Origin: CALJFL01 sp036961205
Lineage (GTDB): Bacteria; Pseudomonadota; Gammaproteobacteria; Pseudomonadales; Halieaceae
Reading direction: 5' to 3'
NCBI GenBank assembly: GCA_036961205.1
Contig: JBALVI010000001.1
Location: forward strand, 620,001-684,000
Length of the DNA: 64,000 bases
Under the pieces are notes generated by a model, which did no database searches, had not been told where the DNA came from, and saw only the letters and a program-made list of their open reading frames with translations. The translations under genes and the position numbers were made by a program. This document shows positions 43,915 through 52,327 of the stretch, in pieces (position 1 is the stretch's first letter; every line of letters starts with the position of its first letter).

Positions 43915-44475
43915 TTGCTAGCACTGAGTAAAAATCCGGTCTTCGACACTGTTGCCAAATTGGTAATAGTCGCTGTGGCGATGTTTGCTTTTGTGTTTGT
44001 GGTGATGGTGCCTCTTTACAACGTGCTGTGCGATGTTCTGGGCATTAACGGCAAGACCAACGGACAGGCCTATACGGCGGTGCAATCGGGTATAGATGAG
44101 AGCCGTGAAATTACCATTCAGTTTATGGCGACCAATAACGAAGGTATGCCATGGCAGTTTGAGCCCAGTGTGACCATGATGAAGGTCAATCCGGGCGCTT
44201 CCAACGACACCGTATTTTTGGCAGCCAACCCCCTGCCCGGCCCGATGGTAGCTCAGGCAATTCCGAGCATAACGCCCTCAAGAGCGGCCAAGTATTTCCA
44301 TAAAACGGAATGCTTTTGTTTTAACCAGCAGCCACTCGATGGGCGCAGCGCTACTGAAATGCCGCTGCAATTTATTGTCGACCGGGAACTTCCGGCTGAC
44401 ATAAGGACAATTACTTTGTCCTATACCATTTTTGATGTAACAGATATGGCGAACGGCGCAATAGCCGCTCGCTAA
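43915..44475 (+). CDS. ctaG: Cytochrome c oxidase assembly protein CtaG/Cox11
   Basis: Copper chaperone for CuB. One N-terminal TM (LVIVAVAMFAFVFVVMVPLYNVLCDVLG, in part) and the diagnostic Cu-binding CFCFNQQPL near 137. I chose the TTG at 43915: AGGAG at 43903-43907 sits seven bases upstream, and 43777 would run through ctaD. 186 aa is the normal Cox11 size. It follows ctaD by 10 bp. Confidence 0.93.
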   Translation: MLALSKNPVFDTVAKLVIVAVAMFAFVFVVMVPLYNVLCDVLGINGKTNGQAYTAVQSGIDESREITIQFMATNNEGMPWQFEPSVTMMKVNPGASNDTVFLAANPLPGPMVAQAIPSITPSRAAKYFHKTECFCFNQQPLDGRSATEMPLQFIVDRELPADIRTITLSYTIFDVTDMANGAIAAR

Positions 44476-44518
44476 CGCGCCGGGCCTGGCGGCCGCGTGA
44501 GTTAAACGGAGAGATAAC

Positions 44519-45493
44519 ATGACAACCGAGACTACTACAGAGTACGAAAAGTACTACGTACCCGAAAAAAGCACGCTCGCGATCTGCGCAACAATCGGTT
44601 TGATGTCGAGCATTTTCGGTGCCGCCAGTGTCATGAATGATATGACCTTTGGCGATCCCGAAGTGGCGACTAATTCGTGGTCGATCTTATTGTTTGGTTT
44701 GTTTTTCTTTGCCGCGACCCTGTTTAGCTGGTTTCGAATTGCTATCAAAGAAAATCTAGCGGGCATGAACAGCGCTCAGTTGAAGAAATCATATGTTCTG
44801 GGAATGTTCTGGTTCATTTTTTCTGAGGTGATGTTCTTCTTCGCATTCTTTGGCGTGCTGTTCTATGTACGTAACCTTGCAGGTCCCTGGCTGGGTGGCG
44901 AAGGCGACGGTGGCCGTATGAACTATCTGTTGTGGGATAGCTTTCAGTACAGCTGGCCTATGATGCAGACTCCGCAGGAAGCCATGGGCGGCGCCGGCGC
45001 TCAGCTCATAGCCAACAACGGCACCTTCACTAGTCCCCACCAAAGCATGGCTTTTGCTGAAGCGCACGCCTGGTACGCCTGGTTGCCGATGTGGAACACA
45101 CTCATCCTCCTGTCATCGAGTGTTACCTGTCATATTGCCCACCTGGGGTTACTCGACGGCAACAAGAAAAAATTCAATATCTGGCTCGGTATTACTGTCG
45201 CCATGGGTATCGTCTTCCTGTTCCTGCAGGCAGCGGAATATTACGAGGCCTATGAGCACTTTGGATTGACGTTGAATTCGGGAATTTATGGTTCAACGTT
45301 CTTCATGCTGACCGGCTTCCACGGCTTTCACGTGGCCATGGGTATGACCATCCTGTTGATCCAATGGCTGCGCTCAGTTCGCGCCGGGCATTTTACCGTC
45401 GACGATCACTTTGGCTTTGAGGCGGCGAGCTGGTACTGGCACTTTGTGGATGTGGTCTGGGTATTCCTGTTCCTGTTTGTTTACATCCTGTAA
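44519..45493 (+). CDS. ctaE: Cytochrome c oxidase subunit III
   Basis: Seven-TM subunit III. SEVMFFFAFFGVLFY near 101 (conserved Glu), HAWYAWLPMWNTLILLSSSVTCHIAH near 181, and FHGFHVAMGMTILLIQWLR plus SWYWHFVDVVWVFLFLFVYIL at the end. 324 aa, longer than minimal forms because of an extracellular insertion around 130-175 (GDGGRMNYLLWDSFQY…). Converges with the small DUF2909 gene, 4 bp apart. Confidence 0.95.
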   Translation: MTTETTTEYEKYYVPEKSTLAICATIGLMSSIFGAASVMNDMTFGDPEVATNSWSILLFGLFFFAATLFSWFRIAIKENLAGMNSAQLKKSYVLGMFWFIFSEVMFFFAFFGVLFYVRNLAGPWLGGEGDGGRMNYLLWDSFQYSWPMMQTPQEAMGGAGAQLIANNGTFTSPHQSMAFAEAHAWYAWLPMWNTLILLSSSVTCHIAHLGLLDGNKKKFNIWLGITVAMGIVFLFLQAAEYYEAYEHFGLTLNSGIYGSTFFMLTGFHGFHVAMGMTILLIQWLRSVRAGHFTVDDHFGFEAASWYWHFVDVVWVFLFLFVYIL

Positions 45494-45497
45494 GCAG

Positions 45498-45749
45498 TTA
45501 CTCAACAACCTCCTGGGATTTTTCGGTCTTCGGTCCACCGTCCCAGGGGTTTTGGTGGCCTAGTTTTCCAGTGGCGACACCATAGATTATTACCGCCATC
45601 AAGCACACCGCCAGGCTCACCCGAACGCCGAGTGAATGGAAAGTTCTGCGCTTGGTTTTATCACCTTGGTCGGTCATCAAAAAGTAAAATCCACTTCCCA
45701 AGCTTGCCACTAGAGCCAGCAGTAGTAGAACTATCAAGATTTTTAACAA
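45498..45749 (-). CDS. Twin-TM small protein (DUF2909-like)
   Basis: An 83-aa protein with two TM segments (ILIVLLLLALVASLGSGFYFL and VRVSLAVCLMAVIIYGVATG) separated by a DKTKRRTFHSLG loop, as in the DUF2909 family. The same gene lies inside the Pseudomonas oxidase cluster, also on the opposite strand. Probably linked with oxidase assembly; mechanism unknown. Confidence 0.85.
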   Translation of the reverse strand: MLKILIVLLLLALVASLGSGFYFLMTDQGDKTKRRTFHSLGVRVSLAVCLMAVIIYGVATGKLGHQNPWDGGPKTEKSQEVVE

Positions 45750-45829
45750 GAGGTTTGCTCCATAGCGATGTCATTGCAGTATAAACCAGCACAGCCATAT
45801 CTTTGCAGCCTGCGTGGTGGTTTGTAGTG

Positions 45830-46594
45830 ATGCATACGTTTGCCAGTAGGCTGCGGATTGATGTGGAGTGGCGGATCGCCCTCTTTACTGGCCTATTGCT
45901 GCCGTTACTGATCTTCCTGGGGTTGTGGCAATTACAGCGCGCGGATGAAAAGGCGCAGATAGCGCAAATTTATGAGGCGCGCAGTCAATTGCCTGCTGCC
46001 GCTTTTAATCCTGAAATGGCTCAGCAACCTGACCATACCCTGCGCTATCTGCCAGTTAATCTGCAGGGAGCCTATTTGCCCGGCCGCGATATTTTGCTGG
46101 ATAATCGAATACATCTGGGCCGCTTTGGCTACCAGGTGGTTAGTCCGTTCCGTGTCGCCGGCAGCAATGATTTAGTGTTGGTGAATCGCGGCTGGATAGA
46201 GGGTGACCGCTCGCGTCGGGTTTTACCCGAGGTGCCTATAGAGGCGGGTACGGTGTCAATTAGCGGTACGGTCTACATACCGCCTGGGGAACCTTACCTG
46301 CTGGCTGACCAGCTCTATGTGGATCGTTGGCCGCTGCTGTTGCAAGCTCTGGAGATCGAAAAGCTGGCGCCATTATTAGCAAAAACAACCGCTGCCCGCC
46401 TTTTTCCACATGTACTAAGGATCGATCCCGAGCAGGCGGGTGCGCTTCTGGTGTCCTGGCAGGTGATAAACGTTAGCCCACAGAAGCACCAGGCTTATGC
46501 CGTACAATGGTTTGCAATGGCCGCCGCTTTGGCTACGTTATTTATTCTGGGCAGCACCAACCTGTGGCAGCTTATCCGTGGAAAAGAAATGTAA
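45830..46594 (+). CDS. SURF1 family oxidase assembly protein
   Basis: Two TM segments flank a periplasmic domain: N-terminal WRIALFTGLLLPLLIFLGLWQL with the SURF1 QLQRADEK, and C-terminal VQWFAMAAALATLFILGS. Internal LLDNRIHLGRFGYQVVSPF and VLVNRGWIEGDRSR are family signatures. SURF1 helps heme insertion into subunit I. I chose ATG 45830 over an upstream TTG 45803. 254 aa. Confidence 0.92.
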   Translation: MHTFASRLRIDVEWRIALFTGLLLPLLIFLGLWQLQRADEKAQIAQIYEARSQLPAAAFNPEMAQQPDHTLRYLPVNLQGAYLPGRDILLDNRIHLGRFGYQVVSPFRVAGSNDLVLVNRGWIEGDRSRRVLPEVPIEAGTVSISGTVYIPPGEPYLLADQLYVDRWPLLLQALEIEKLAPLLAKTTAARLFPHVLRIDPEQAGALLVSWQVINVSPQKHQAYAVQWFAMAAALATLFILGSTNLWQLIRGKEM

Positions 46595-47253
46595 TGACTA
46601 CCCCTTCTAACAAACGCAATCGACTAATGCTTCTGCTGATCGCAGGCATCCCGGTTATCATGATCCTCACCGCAACCTGGCTTTGGTTTTTTGTGGCCAG
46701 GGGTGACCTGGACCTGGTTGGTGCGTTGGGAACCTCTAATCAGGGAACTCTGGTTCAGCCCCCGAGACCTTTTGCAGACTTAACGGCCCGCGATGCTATG
46801 CAGCGCGAGTTCAGTTACGCAAATGTGGACTCCCGATGGACTATGTTGATTCCTAACTCCGGGGCTAGTTGTGGTCCGCAGTGCGAATCGAGGTTGTATC
46901 TGACACGGCAAATTCATATCGCCATGGGTAAAGACGTCGGGCGAATTCGCCGAATGTACGTGGCTGACGACGTACAGCCCGCAGCAACCCAGCTGTCTGT
47001 CGATAATCTTAGTGACGATACCCCCCTCCCCGACTCTTTTGAGCAGTTTTTGGAAACTCAGCATCGTGGTTTGCTGCCAATTCAGTTGGGCCAAGAAGAT
47101 TTTGGCGCCATGTTCAGTGAATACTCAGCTGATCCCAACGTCTGGTACCTGGCGGACCCTGCGGGGTGGATTATGATGTCTTACAATGCGGATGTTACTT
47201 ACAAAGATGTGATATCTGATCTCAAATTTCTATTGAAGAATTCCAGTGAATAG
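46594..47253 (+). CDS. Oxidase-cluster membrane protein, thioredoxin-like fold suspected
   Basis: One N-terminal TM (LMLLLIAGIPVIMILTATWLWFF) and a periplasmic domain with a CGPQC motif in NSGASCGPQCESRLYLTRQIH. The layout resembles SCO-type thioredoxin-like copper proteins, but the usual CPxxCP and conserved His are not clear. A hypothetical of this kind lies at the same place in Pseudomonas. ATG at 46594 overlaps the SURF1 stop (TAATG). 219 aa. Function not established. Confidence 0.8.
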   Translation: MTTPSNKRNRLMLLLIAGIPVIMILTATWLWFFVARGDLDLVGALGTSNQGTLVQPPRPFADLTARDAMQREFSYANVDSRWTMLIPNSGASCGPQCESRLYLTRQIHIAMGKDVGRIRRMYVADDVQPAATQLSVDNLSDDTPLPDSFEQFLETQHRGLLPIQLGQEDFGAMFSEYSADPNVWYLADPAGWIMMSYNADVTYKDVISDLKFLLKNSSE

Positions 47254-48160
47254 CGAAACAGCAGCACCCAATGTCGGCTCTGAAAGAGCGACCTGGCGGG
47301 ATTACAAAGAGCTCACCAAGCCCAATGTGGTGGCTCTCATGATCCTGACTTCCGTTATTGGGATGTTCATGGCGGTACCCGGTATGGTGCCGCTGGACAT
47401 ACTGATTCTGGGTAATCTCGGTATCGCGTTGTGTGCCGGTGCAGCTGCCGCGGTCAACCATCTGGTCGACCAGCGTGTTGATCTGCGCATGGCTAGAACA
47501 CGCAACCGTCCGCTCGCGCAGGGAAGGATAGGCACCCTGCAGGCGACGGTCTTTGCGGCGATTCTGGGCGGTGTTGGTATGGGTATCTTGCTAATTTGGG
47601 TCAATGCCCTGACCGCTTGGCTGACGCTGGCATCACTCATTGGCTATGCTTTTATCTACACCATGTTTCTAAAGCGGGCCACCCCCCAGAATATAGTTAT
47701 CGGCGGCCTGGCCGGTGCAGCACCTCCGTTGCTGGGCTGGACTGCAGTGACTGGCGAAATTCACGGCCATGCCCTGCTCCTGGTACTGATCATCTTTGCC
47801 TGGACGCCGCCGCATTTTTGGGCATTGGCTATTCACCGCAGGGAGGAATATGCCGCTGTTGATATCCCGATGCTCCCCGTTACTCACGGCGTGGCATTTA
47901 CCAAGCTGCATATTTTGCTGTACACCATCATTATGGTGCTGATCACCTTACTCCCCTTTGCTACCCGTTTGAGTGGCCCCTTATATTTAATGGGCGCACT
48001 GGTTCTGGGGGGTGGATTTCTCTACTGGGCAATCGAATTGATGCGCACCAAAACGGGCAATGCGCCCATGGAGACCTTTAAATACTCCATTGTTTATTTG
48101 ATGGCCTTGTTCATTGTGATGTTAGTGGATCATTACCTGTTTCCGATGACGGCGTTTTAG
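47246..48160 (+). CDS. cyoE: Protoheme IX farnesyltransferase (heme O synthase)
   Basis: UbiA-family prenyltransferase, nine TM segments. It adds the farnesyl tail to heme B. The Asp-rich motifs NHLVDQRVDLRMARTRNRPLA near 72-92 and a later HREEYAAVDIPMLPVTHG near 197 are diagnostic. The GTG start at 47246 overlaps the previous stop by 8 bp. Heme A synthase ctaA, which often lies just upstream, is absent here. 304 aa. Confidence 0.96.
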   Translation: MNSETAAPNVGSERATWRDYKELTKPNVVALMILTSVIGMFMAVPGMVPLDILILGNLGIALCAGAAAAVNHLVDQRVDLRMARTRNRPLAQGRIGTLQATVFAAILGGVGMGILLIWVNALTAWLTLASLIGYAFIYTMFLKRATPQNIVIGGLAGAAPPLLGWTAVTGEIHGHALLLVLIIFAWTPPHFWALAIHRREEYAAVDIPMLPVTHGVAFTKLHILLYTIIMVLITLLPFATRLSGPLYLMGALVLGGGFLYWAIELMRTKTGNAPMETFKYSIVYLMALFIVMLVDHYLFPMTAF

Positions 48161-48163
48161 CAT

Positions 48164-48826
48164 ATGAGTATGAGTACGAAACAATCTCGTGGCGTGAAAA
48201 CCACTGTAGCCGTGGTGTTAGTGTTGATTGTAATAGTGGTCGCCGGCTTCGTTTATAGAGTCCAGCAACCCAGAGTTATGACCAACACAGAGATGCAGAT
48301 CAATGGTTTGTATCTCCACCAAACGCCCAGGGATATAGGCGAGTTCGAGTTGGTTGATCATCACGGTGCACCGTTTACTGCGTCATCTTTAGAAGGCGGA
48401 TGGACGCTGATTTTTTTTGGCTTCAGCTACTGCCCTGACATTTGCCCCACAACAATGGCCTTTCTCGATCAATTTGTTGGCCAACTTCCAGACGATGAAG
48501 CTCGCGATACCGAAGTAGTAATGATTTCGGTGGACCCTGTTAGAGATACCGTCTCGCAATTGGCGGCTTACGTGCCCTTCTTCAATGCTGATTTTCTAGG
48601 CGTGACCGGCGAGTTTTTAGCGATACATCGTGTGGCGACGGCTCTGAATACACCGTTTCGCAAGGTTCCCGGGCAGGGCGAGGATTATCTGATTGATCAT
48701 AGTGCCAACGTGGTACTAATTAACCCCCGGGGGGACTATCACGGCTTTTTCAAGGCCCCACTGGACCTGGCTAAAATGAAGGTGACTTATCGCTCAGCCA
48801 GAACCCTCTGGGATCATGGCCTGTAG
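48164..48826 (+). CDS. SCO1/SenC copper chaperone
   Basis: One N-terminal TM (TTVAVVLVLIVIVVAGFVY) and a thioredoxin-like periplasmic domain with the copper-binding FGFSYCPDICPTTM near 86 and the later conserved His in YLIDHSANVVLI. It delivers Cu to the CuA site of subunit II. 220 aa. It closes the oxidase operon, 3 bp after cyoE. Confidence 0.94.
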   Translation: MSMSTKQSRGVKTTVAVVLVLIVIVVAGFVYRVQQPRVMTNTEMQINGLYLHQTPRDIGEFELVDHHGAPFTASSLEGGWTLIFFGFSYCPDICPTTMAFLDQFVGQLPDDEARDTEVVMISVDPVRDTVSQLAAYVPFFNADFLGVTGEFLAIHRVATALNTPFRKVPGQGEDYLIDHSANVVLINPRGDYHGFFKAPLDLAKMKVTYRSARTLWDHGL

Positions 48827-48845
48827 CGATAAAAACAATCTTGAC

Positions 48846-49097
48846 CTAGTTGATGCTCACTAATAGCGGGCCGTTAAGCTTCGGCGCTGGTACAACCTCA
48901 TCGAAAGTCAGCTTCAGCTTGCTATTCAGATCGTCCGAAACGTCCTTAACGTCGATTGGTGTGTATTCCGATTGGCTGGCAGCAGGTGCTATTGAAACCT
49001 CGGTATTAATAGACGGCTTATTTTGTCCAGCCGGTGCACTCGGTTCCGCAGTCGCGCCGAACGCCAGAAACGCCAGCACTAAAATCAAATTCTTCAT
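48846..49097 (-). CDS. Small secreted protein, unrecognised
   Basis: An 83-aa protein with a signal peptide (MKNLILVLAFLAFGATAEPS, cleavage near ATA or AEP) and a Ser/Asp-rich mature part that ends PLLVSIN. SD AAGGAG lies eight bases before ATG, stronger than most genes here, so it may be well translated. No family recognised. Converges with the sco gene. Confidence 0.65.
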   Translation of the reverse strand: MKNLILVLAFLAFGATAEPSAPAGQNKPSINTEVSIAPAASQSEYTPIDVKDVSDDLNSKLKLTFDEVVPAPKLNGPLLVSIN

Positions 49098-49445
49098 AAT
49101 GTTTACTCCTTAAAAGTGTTACCTAGATAGTCCTATTGGTAACAAAATACGTCGATGTGACTATATTGGATCATTCTATCCACCTTTCAAGCTGTGTTCA
49201 CTATTGTTACCGAATCTTCATGATTCACCTAACATATTGTTTTAAATAGATTTTTATGATTTTGAGTGGAATTCAACTATCACTAATGCGAAAAAGTAAC
49301 ACTTAATTTTACTAAAGTAACGTAAGTGCCCGTGAGCTATTGGCCGCCCGAACAAAATTGGGAGCCATAGAATTTTGGCGGCGGATGGGCTTTAATCCCT
49401 GTCTCGCCGACTACCCGGCATAGCATTCAACAAGGTCAGCCCCTC
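49098..49445. promoter_or_regulatory. 348-bp AT-rich spacer with repeated GTTAC motifs
   Basis: The divergent spacer between the small secreted gene and polA is markedly AT-rich up to about 49330. GTTACC at 49118-49123 and GGTAAC at 49138-49143 form an inverted repeat with a 14-bp centre. More GTTAC/GTAAC copies occur at 49206, 49296 and 49317. It may hold operator sites for the small secreted gene. No clear promoter box for polA is seen, and no ORF. Confidence 0.4.
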
Positions 49446-52154
49446 ATGCCCGAAAGCAACGCTCCTATCATTCTGGTAGACGGCTCTTCATATCTCTACC
49501 GTGCCTTCCACGCTTTGCCGCCACTGACCAACTCCAAAGGACAGGCCACAGGCGCGGTTAAAGGCGTGATCAGCATGTTGCGTCGCCTGGTCAAGGATTA
49601 CCCTGACAGCGCCGTGGTGGTTATATTTGACGCCAAGGGTAAGACCTTCAGGGATGATATGTATCCACTGTACAAAGCGCAGAGGCCGCCAATGCCCGAT
49701 GAGTTGCGGGAACAGGTTGAGCCGATTCATACGACGGTAAAAGCCATGGGTCTGCCGCTGCTGTGTATACCCGGGGTGGAGGCCGATGATGTAATCGGAA
49801 CCCTGTCCAGACAAGCCAGTAGAGAGGGCAGGCACGTCGTCATATCTACTGGCGATAAAGACATGGCGCAGCTGGTGGACGCGCATACGACTCTGGTTAA
49901 TACCATGACTGATACGGTTATGGATGTTGCTGGAGTAACCGAAAAGTTCGGGATTCCTCCGGAGTTGATTATCGACTTTTTGGCGCTGATGGGAGACAAG
50001 GTCGATAACATTCCTGGTGTGGCAGGTGTTGGTGAAAAAACTGCCCTGGCCTTATTGCAGGGTCTGGGATCGTTGCAGGATATTTACAACTCCCTGGATC
50101 AGGTTGCAGCGCTGGATTTTCGCGGCGCCAAGAAAATGGGCGAGAAACTGGCTGCCGAGCGCGACAATGCGGATATGTCTTACCAGTTGGCAACTATTAA
50201 AACCGATGTCGAACTGGAGTATGGGCCGGGTGACCTGCACAACGGCGTGCCAGATCGGGACGCGCTGTTGAAGTTGTTTACCGAACTGGAGTTCAACTCC
50301 TGGTTAGACGAGTTACTGGGGCAGGCGGAGCCAGTCACTGCTGAAAAGTTGGACGCCATCTATGACACGGTAATGACGCAGGAAGACCTGGATGTGTGGG
50401 TGGCGCGGATGGCCTCCGCCGAAGTATTCGCTTTTGATACTGAAACAACCAGTCTGGATTATATGCAGGCACGCATTGTCGGCGTGTCTTTTGCGATCGA
50501 GCCGGGCGAGGCCGCCTACGTGCCGCTGGCTCATGATTACCTGGGTGCTCCTGCCCAATTGGATAGAGACGCAGTGCTGGCACAACTAAAGCCTCTGTTG
50601 GAGGACGACAGCAAGGCCAAATTGGGTCAGAACCTCAAATATGACGCCAGCGTGCTGGCTAACCATGGTATTACGCTGCGCGGCATCGCTTTTGACACCA
50701 TGCTCGAATCTTATGTGCTGAATTCCACGGGCACTCGCCATGATATGAACAGTCTTGCGCTGAAATATCTGGGCGCTAAAACGATTCATTTTGAGGATGT
50801 CGCCGGAAAGGGCGCCAAACAGCTCACTTTCAATCAGGTTACAGTCGAGGAAGCCGCCCCGTATGCCGCCGAAGACGCCGACATTACGTTGCGTTTGCAC
50901 CGGGAGCTGTGGCCCAAACTCGAAGGCGATTTAAAATCGGTTTATACCGATATCGAGTTGCCGCTGGTGCCGGTACTGTCGAGAATCGAACGGCAGGGGG
51001 CGTTGATTTCCAGAGAGCTTTTGTCCCGGCAAAGTGGCGAATTGGGTGCAAGACTGCAGCAGCTGCAGGGTCAGGCACATGAGCTGGCCGGACAGGAGTT
51101 CAATCTGGGCTCTCCCAAGCAGCTGGGTGAAATCCTGTTTGAGAAGCTGGAATTGCCTATCATCAAAAAAACCCCCAAGGGTGCCCCGTCAACCGCCGAA
51201 GATGTGCTGGTTGAACTGGCTCTCGATTACCCGTTGCCCAAGGTGCTGCTGGAGTACCGTAGTCTCAGCAAATTGAAGTCGACCTATACCGACAAGCTGC
51301 CCGAAATGATTAATCCGCAGACAGGAAGAGTGCACACCTCTTATCACCAGGCCGTTACTGCAACCGGCCGGTTGTCATCCAGCGATCCCAATCTTCAGAA
51401 CATACCCATTCGTACCGAGGAGGGCAGACGGATCCGGCAGGCTTTTATCGCGCCAGAAGGTTACCGAATAGTAGCCGCAGATTACTCCCAAATTGAGCTG
51501 CGAATTATGGCGCACCTGTCCCGCGACAGCGGGCTACTGCAGGCATTCAATGATAATCGAGACGTGCACAGGGCCACGGCTGCCGAGGTATTTGAGGTCT
51601 CGGAAGATCAGGTATCGGGAGATCAGCGGCGCAAGGCCAAGGCAATTAACTTTGGGCTGATTTACGGCATGTCTGCATTTGGGCTGGCCAAGCAGCTCCA
51701 CCTCGGTCGCAAGGAAGCCCAGCTGTATATCGATCGATACTTCGAGCGGTATCCGGGGGTGGCCGATTACATGGAAACTACCCGTGCGCTAGCCAGAGAG
51801 CAGGGCTACGTTGAAACGCTGTTCGGCCGGCGGCTGTATCTCCCTGAAATCAATGCTCGCAACAAAATGCGAGCGCAGGCGGCGGAGCGCACCGCCATCA
51901 ATGCGCCCATGCAGGGCACCGCGGCGGATATTATCAAGAAGGCCATGTTGGCTGTGGATGGCTGGTTGTTTGGGGGAGGCGCCGATGCACGCATGATAAT
52001 GCAGGTGCACGACGAACTGGTGCTTGAGGTCGCTGAGGCGGAGGTCGACGCGGTTTGTGATGAGCTCTGCCGACTTATGTCTGCTGCGGCGGAGCTTGCT
52101 GTGCCTCTGCTGGTTGAGGCCGGAGTTGGTGACAATTGGGATCAGGCCCACTGA
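49446..52154 (+). CDS. polA: DNA polymerase I
   Basis: Three domains in order: 5'-3' exonuclease (residues 1-300, with VDGSSYLYRAFHALP, GVEADDVIGTL and LMGDKVDNIPGVAGVG), proofreading 3'-5' exonuclease (FDTETTSLD near 330 keeps the Asp-Glu pair), and family A polymerase (DYSQIELRIMAHLS near 680, RRKAKAINFGLIYGMSAFGL near 725, MQVHDELVLEV near 855). 902 aa. Full-length and apparently active in all domains. Confidence 0.98.
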   Translation: MPESNAPIILVDGSSYLYRAFHALPPLTNSKGQATGAVKGVISMLRRLVKDYPDSAVVVIFDAKGKTFRDDMYPLYKAQRPPMPDELREQVEPIHTTVKAMGLPLLCIPGVEADDVIGTLSRQASREGRHVVISTGDKDMAQLVDAHTTLVNTMTDTVMDVAGVTEKFGIPPELIIDFLALMGDKVDNIPGVAGVGEKTALALLQGLGSLQDIYNSLDQVAALDFRGAKKMGEKLAAERDNADMSYQLATIKTDVELEYGPGDLHNGVPDRDALLKLFTELEFNSWLDELLGQAEPVTAEKLDAIYDTVMTQEDLDVWVARMASAEVFAFDTETTSLDYMQARIVGVSFAIEPGEAAYVPLAHDYLGAPAQLDRDAVLAQLKPLLEDDSKAKLGQNLKYDASVLANHGITLRGIAFDTMLESYVLNSTGTRHDMNSLALKYLGAKTIHFEDVAGKGAKQLTFNQVTVEEAAPYAAEDADITLRLHRELWPKLEGDLKSVYTDIELPLVPVLSRIERQGALISRELLSRQSGELGARLQQLQGQAHELAGQEFNLGSPKQLGEILFEKLELPIIKKTPKGAPSTAEDVLVELALDYPLPKVLLEYRSLSKLKSTYTDKLPEMINPQTGRVHTSYHQAVTATGRLSSSDPNLQNIPIRTEEGRRIRQAFIAPEGYRIVAADYSQIELRIMAHLSRDSGLLQAFNDNRDVHRATAAEVFEVSEDQVSGDQRRKAKAINFGLIYGMSAFGLAKQLHLGRKEAQLYIDRYFERYPGVADYMETTRALAREQGYVETLFGRRLYLPEINARNKMRAQAAERTAINAPMQGTAADIIKKAMLAVDGWLFGGGADARMIMQVHDELVLEVAEAEVDAVCDELCRLMSAAAELAVPLLVEAGVGDNWDQAH

Positions 52155-52169
52155 TTTAAGATTGCTTGG

Positions 52170-52196
52170 GAACTTTTTTCTCAGACCCACGTCTTA
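52170..52196 (+). promoter_or_regulatory. Sigma-E/AlgU-like promoter for the polA-engB sRNA
   Basis: GAACTT at 52170-52175 and TCTTA at 52192-52196 are 16 bp apart. The RpoE/AlgU pattern is GAACTT, 16-17 bp, TCTGA, so this matches fully at -35 and in four of five at -10. It starts 16 bp after the polA stop. Confidence 0.55.
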
Positions 52197-52202
52197 TTTA
52201 TT

Positions 52203-52316
52203 GTAGCGTTTGCTACGCTTGTTGGCCTTTCTCCACCGGCTGACATGCAAGTCTCTTTCCCCAGAGACCCAAGCTGTCCCGGCTTCCTACCCCCCCTACA
52301 GGCGGCCGGGTTTTTT
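52203..52316 (+). ncRNA. Probable small regulatory RNA (ErsA/Spot42 position)
   Basis: In E. coli the Spot 42 RNA and in Pseudomonas ErsA lie between polA and engB. Here the 173-bp gap contains a promoter-like pair, then a region able to fold: GTAGC/GCTAC hairpin at the 5' end, GTCTCT/AGAGAC with a TTCCCC loop, and a terminator stem CCCGGC/GCCGGG followed by six T at 52311-52316. The long C-rich loop between the last arms could pair with G-rich ribosome sites. Length about 114 nt. The sequence itself is not clearly Spot 42; expression and targets are inference. Confidence 0.6.
52278..52316 (+). terminator. Intrinsic terminator of the sRNA
   Basis: CCCGGC and GCCGGG form a stem around a C-rich loop of about 20 nt (with an inner CCT/AGG pairing), followed immediately by TTTTTT. 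It ends before the engB stop at 52328, which converges. Confidence 0.7.
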
Positions 52317-52327
52317 ATCCTCTCCAA

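Noticed and set aside
45331..45345. Another CACGTG parS-like core inside ctaE
   Set aside because: TTTCACGTGGCCATG lacks the right-hand GNAACA half; only the CACGTG core matches.
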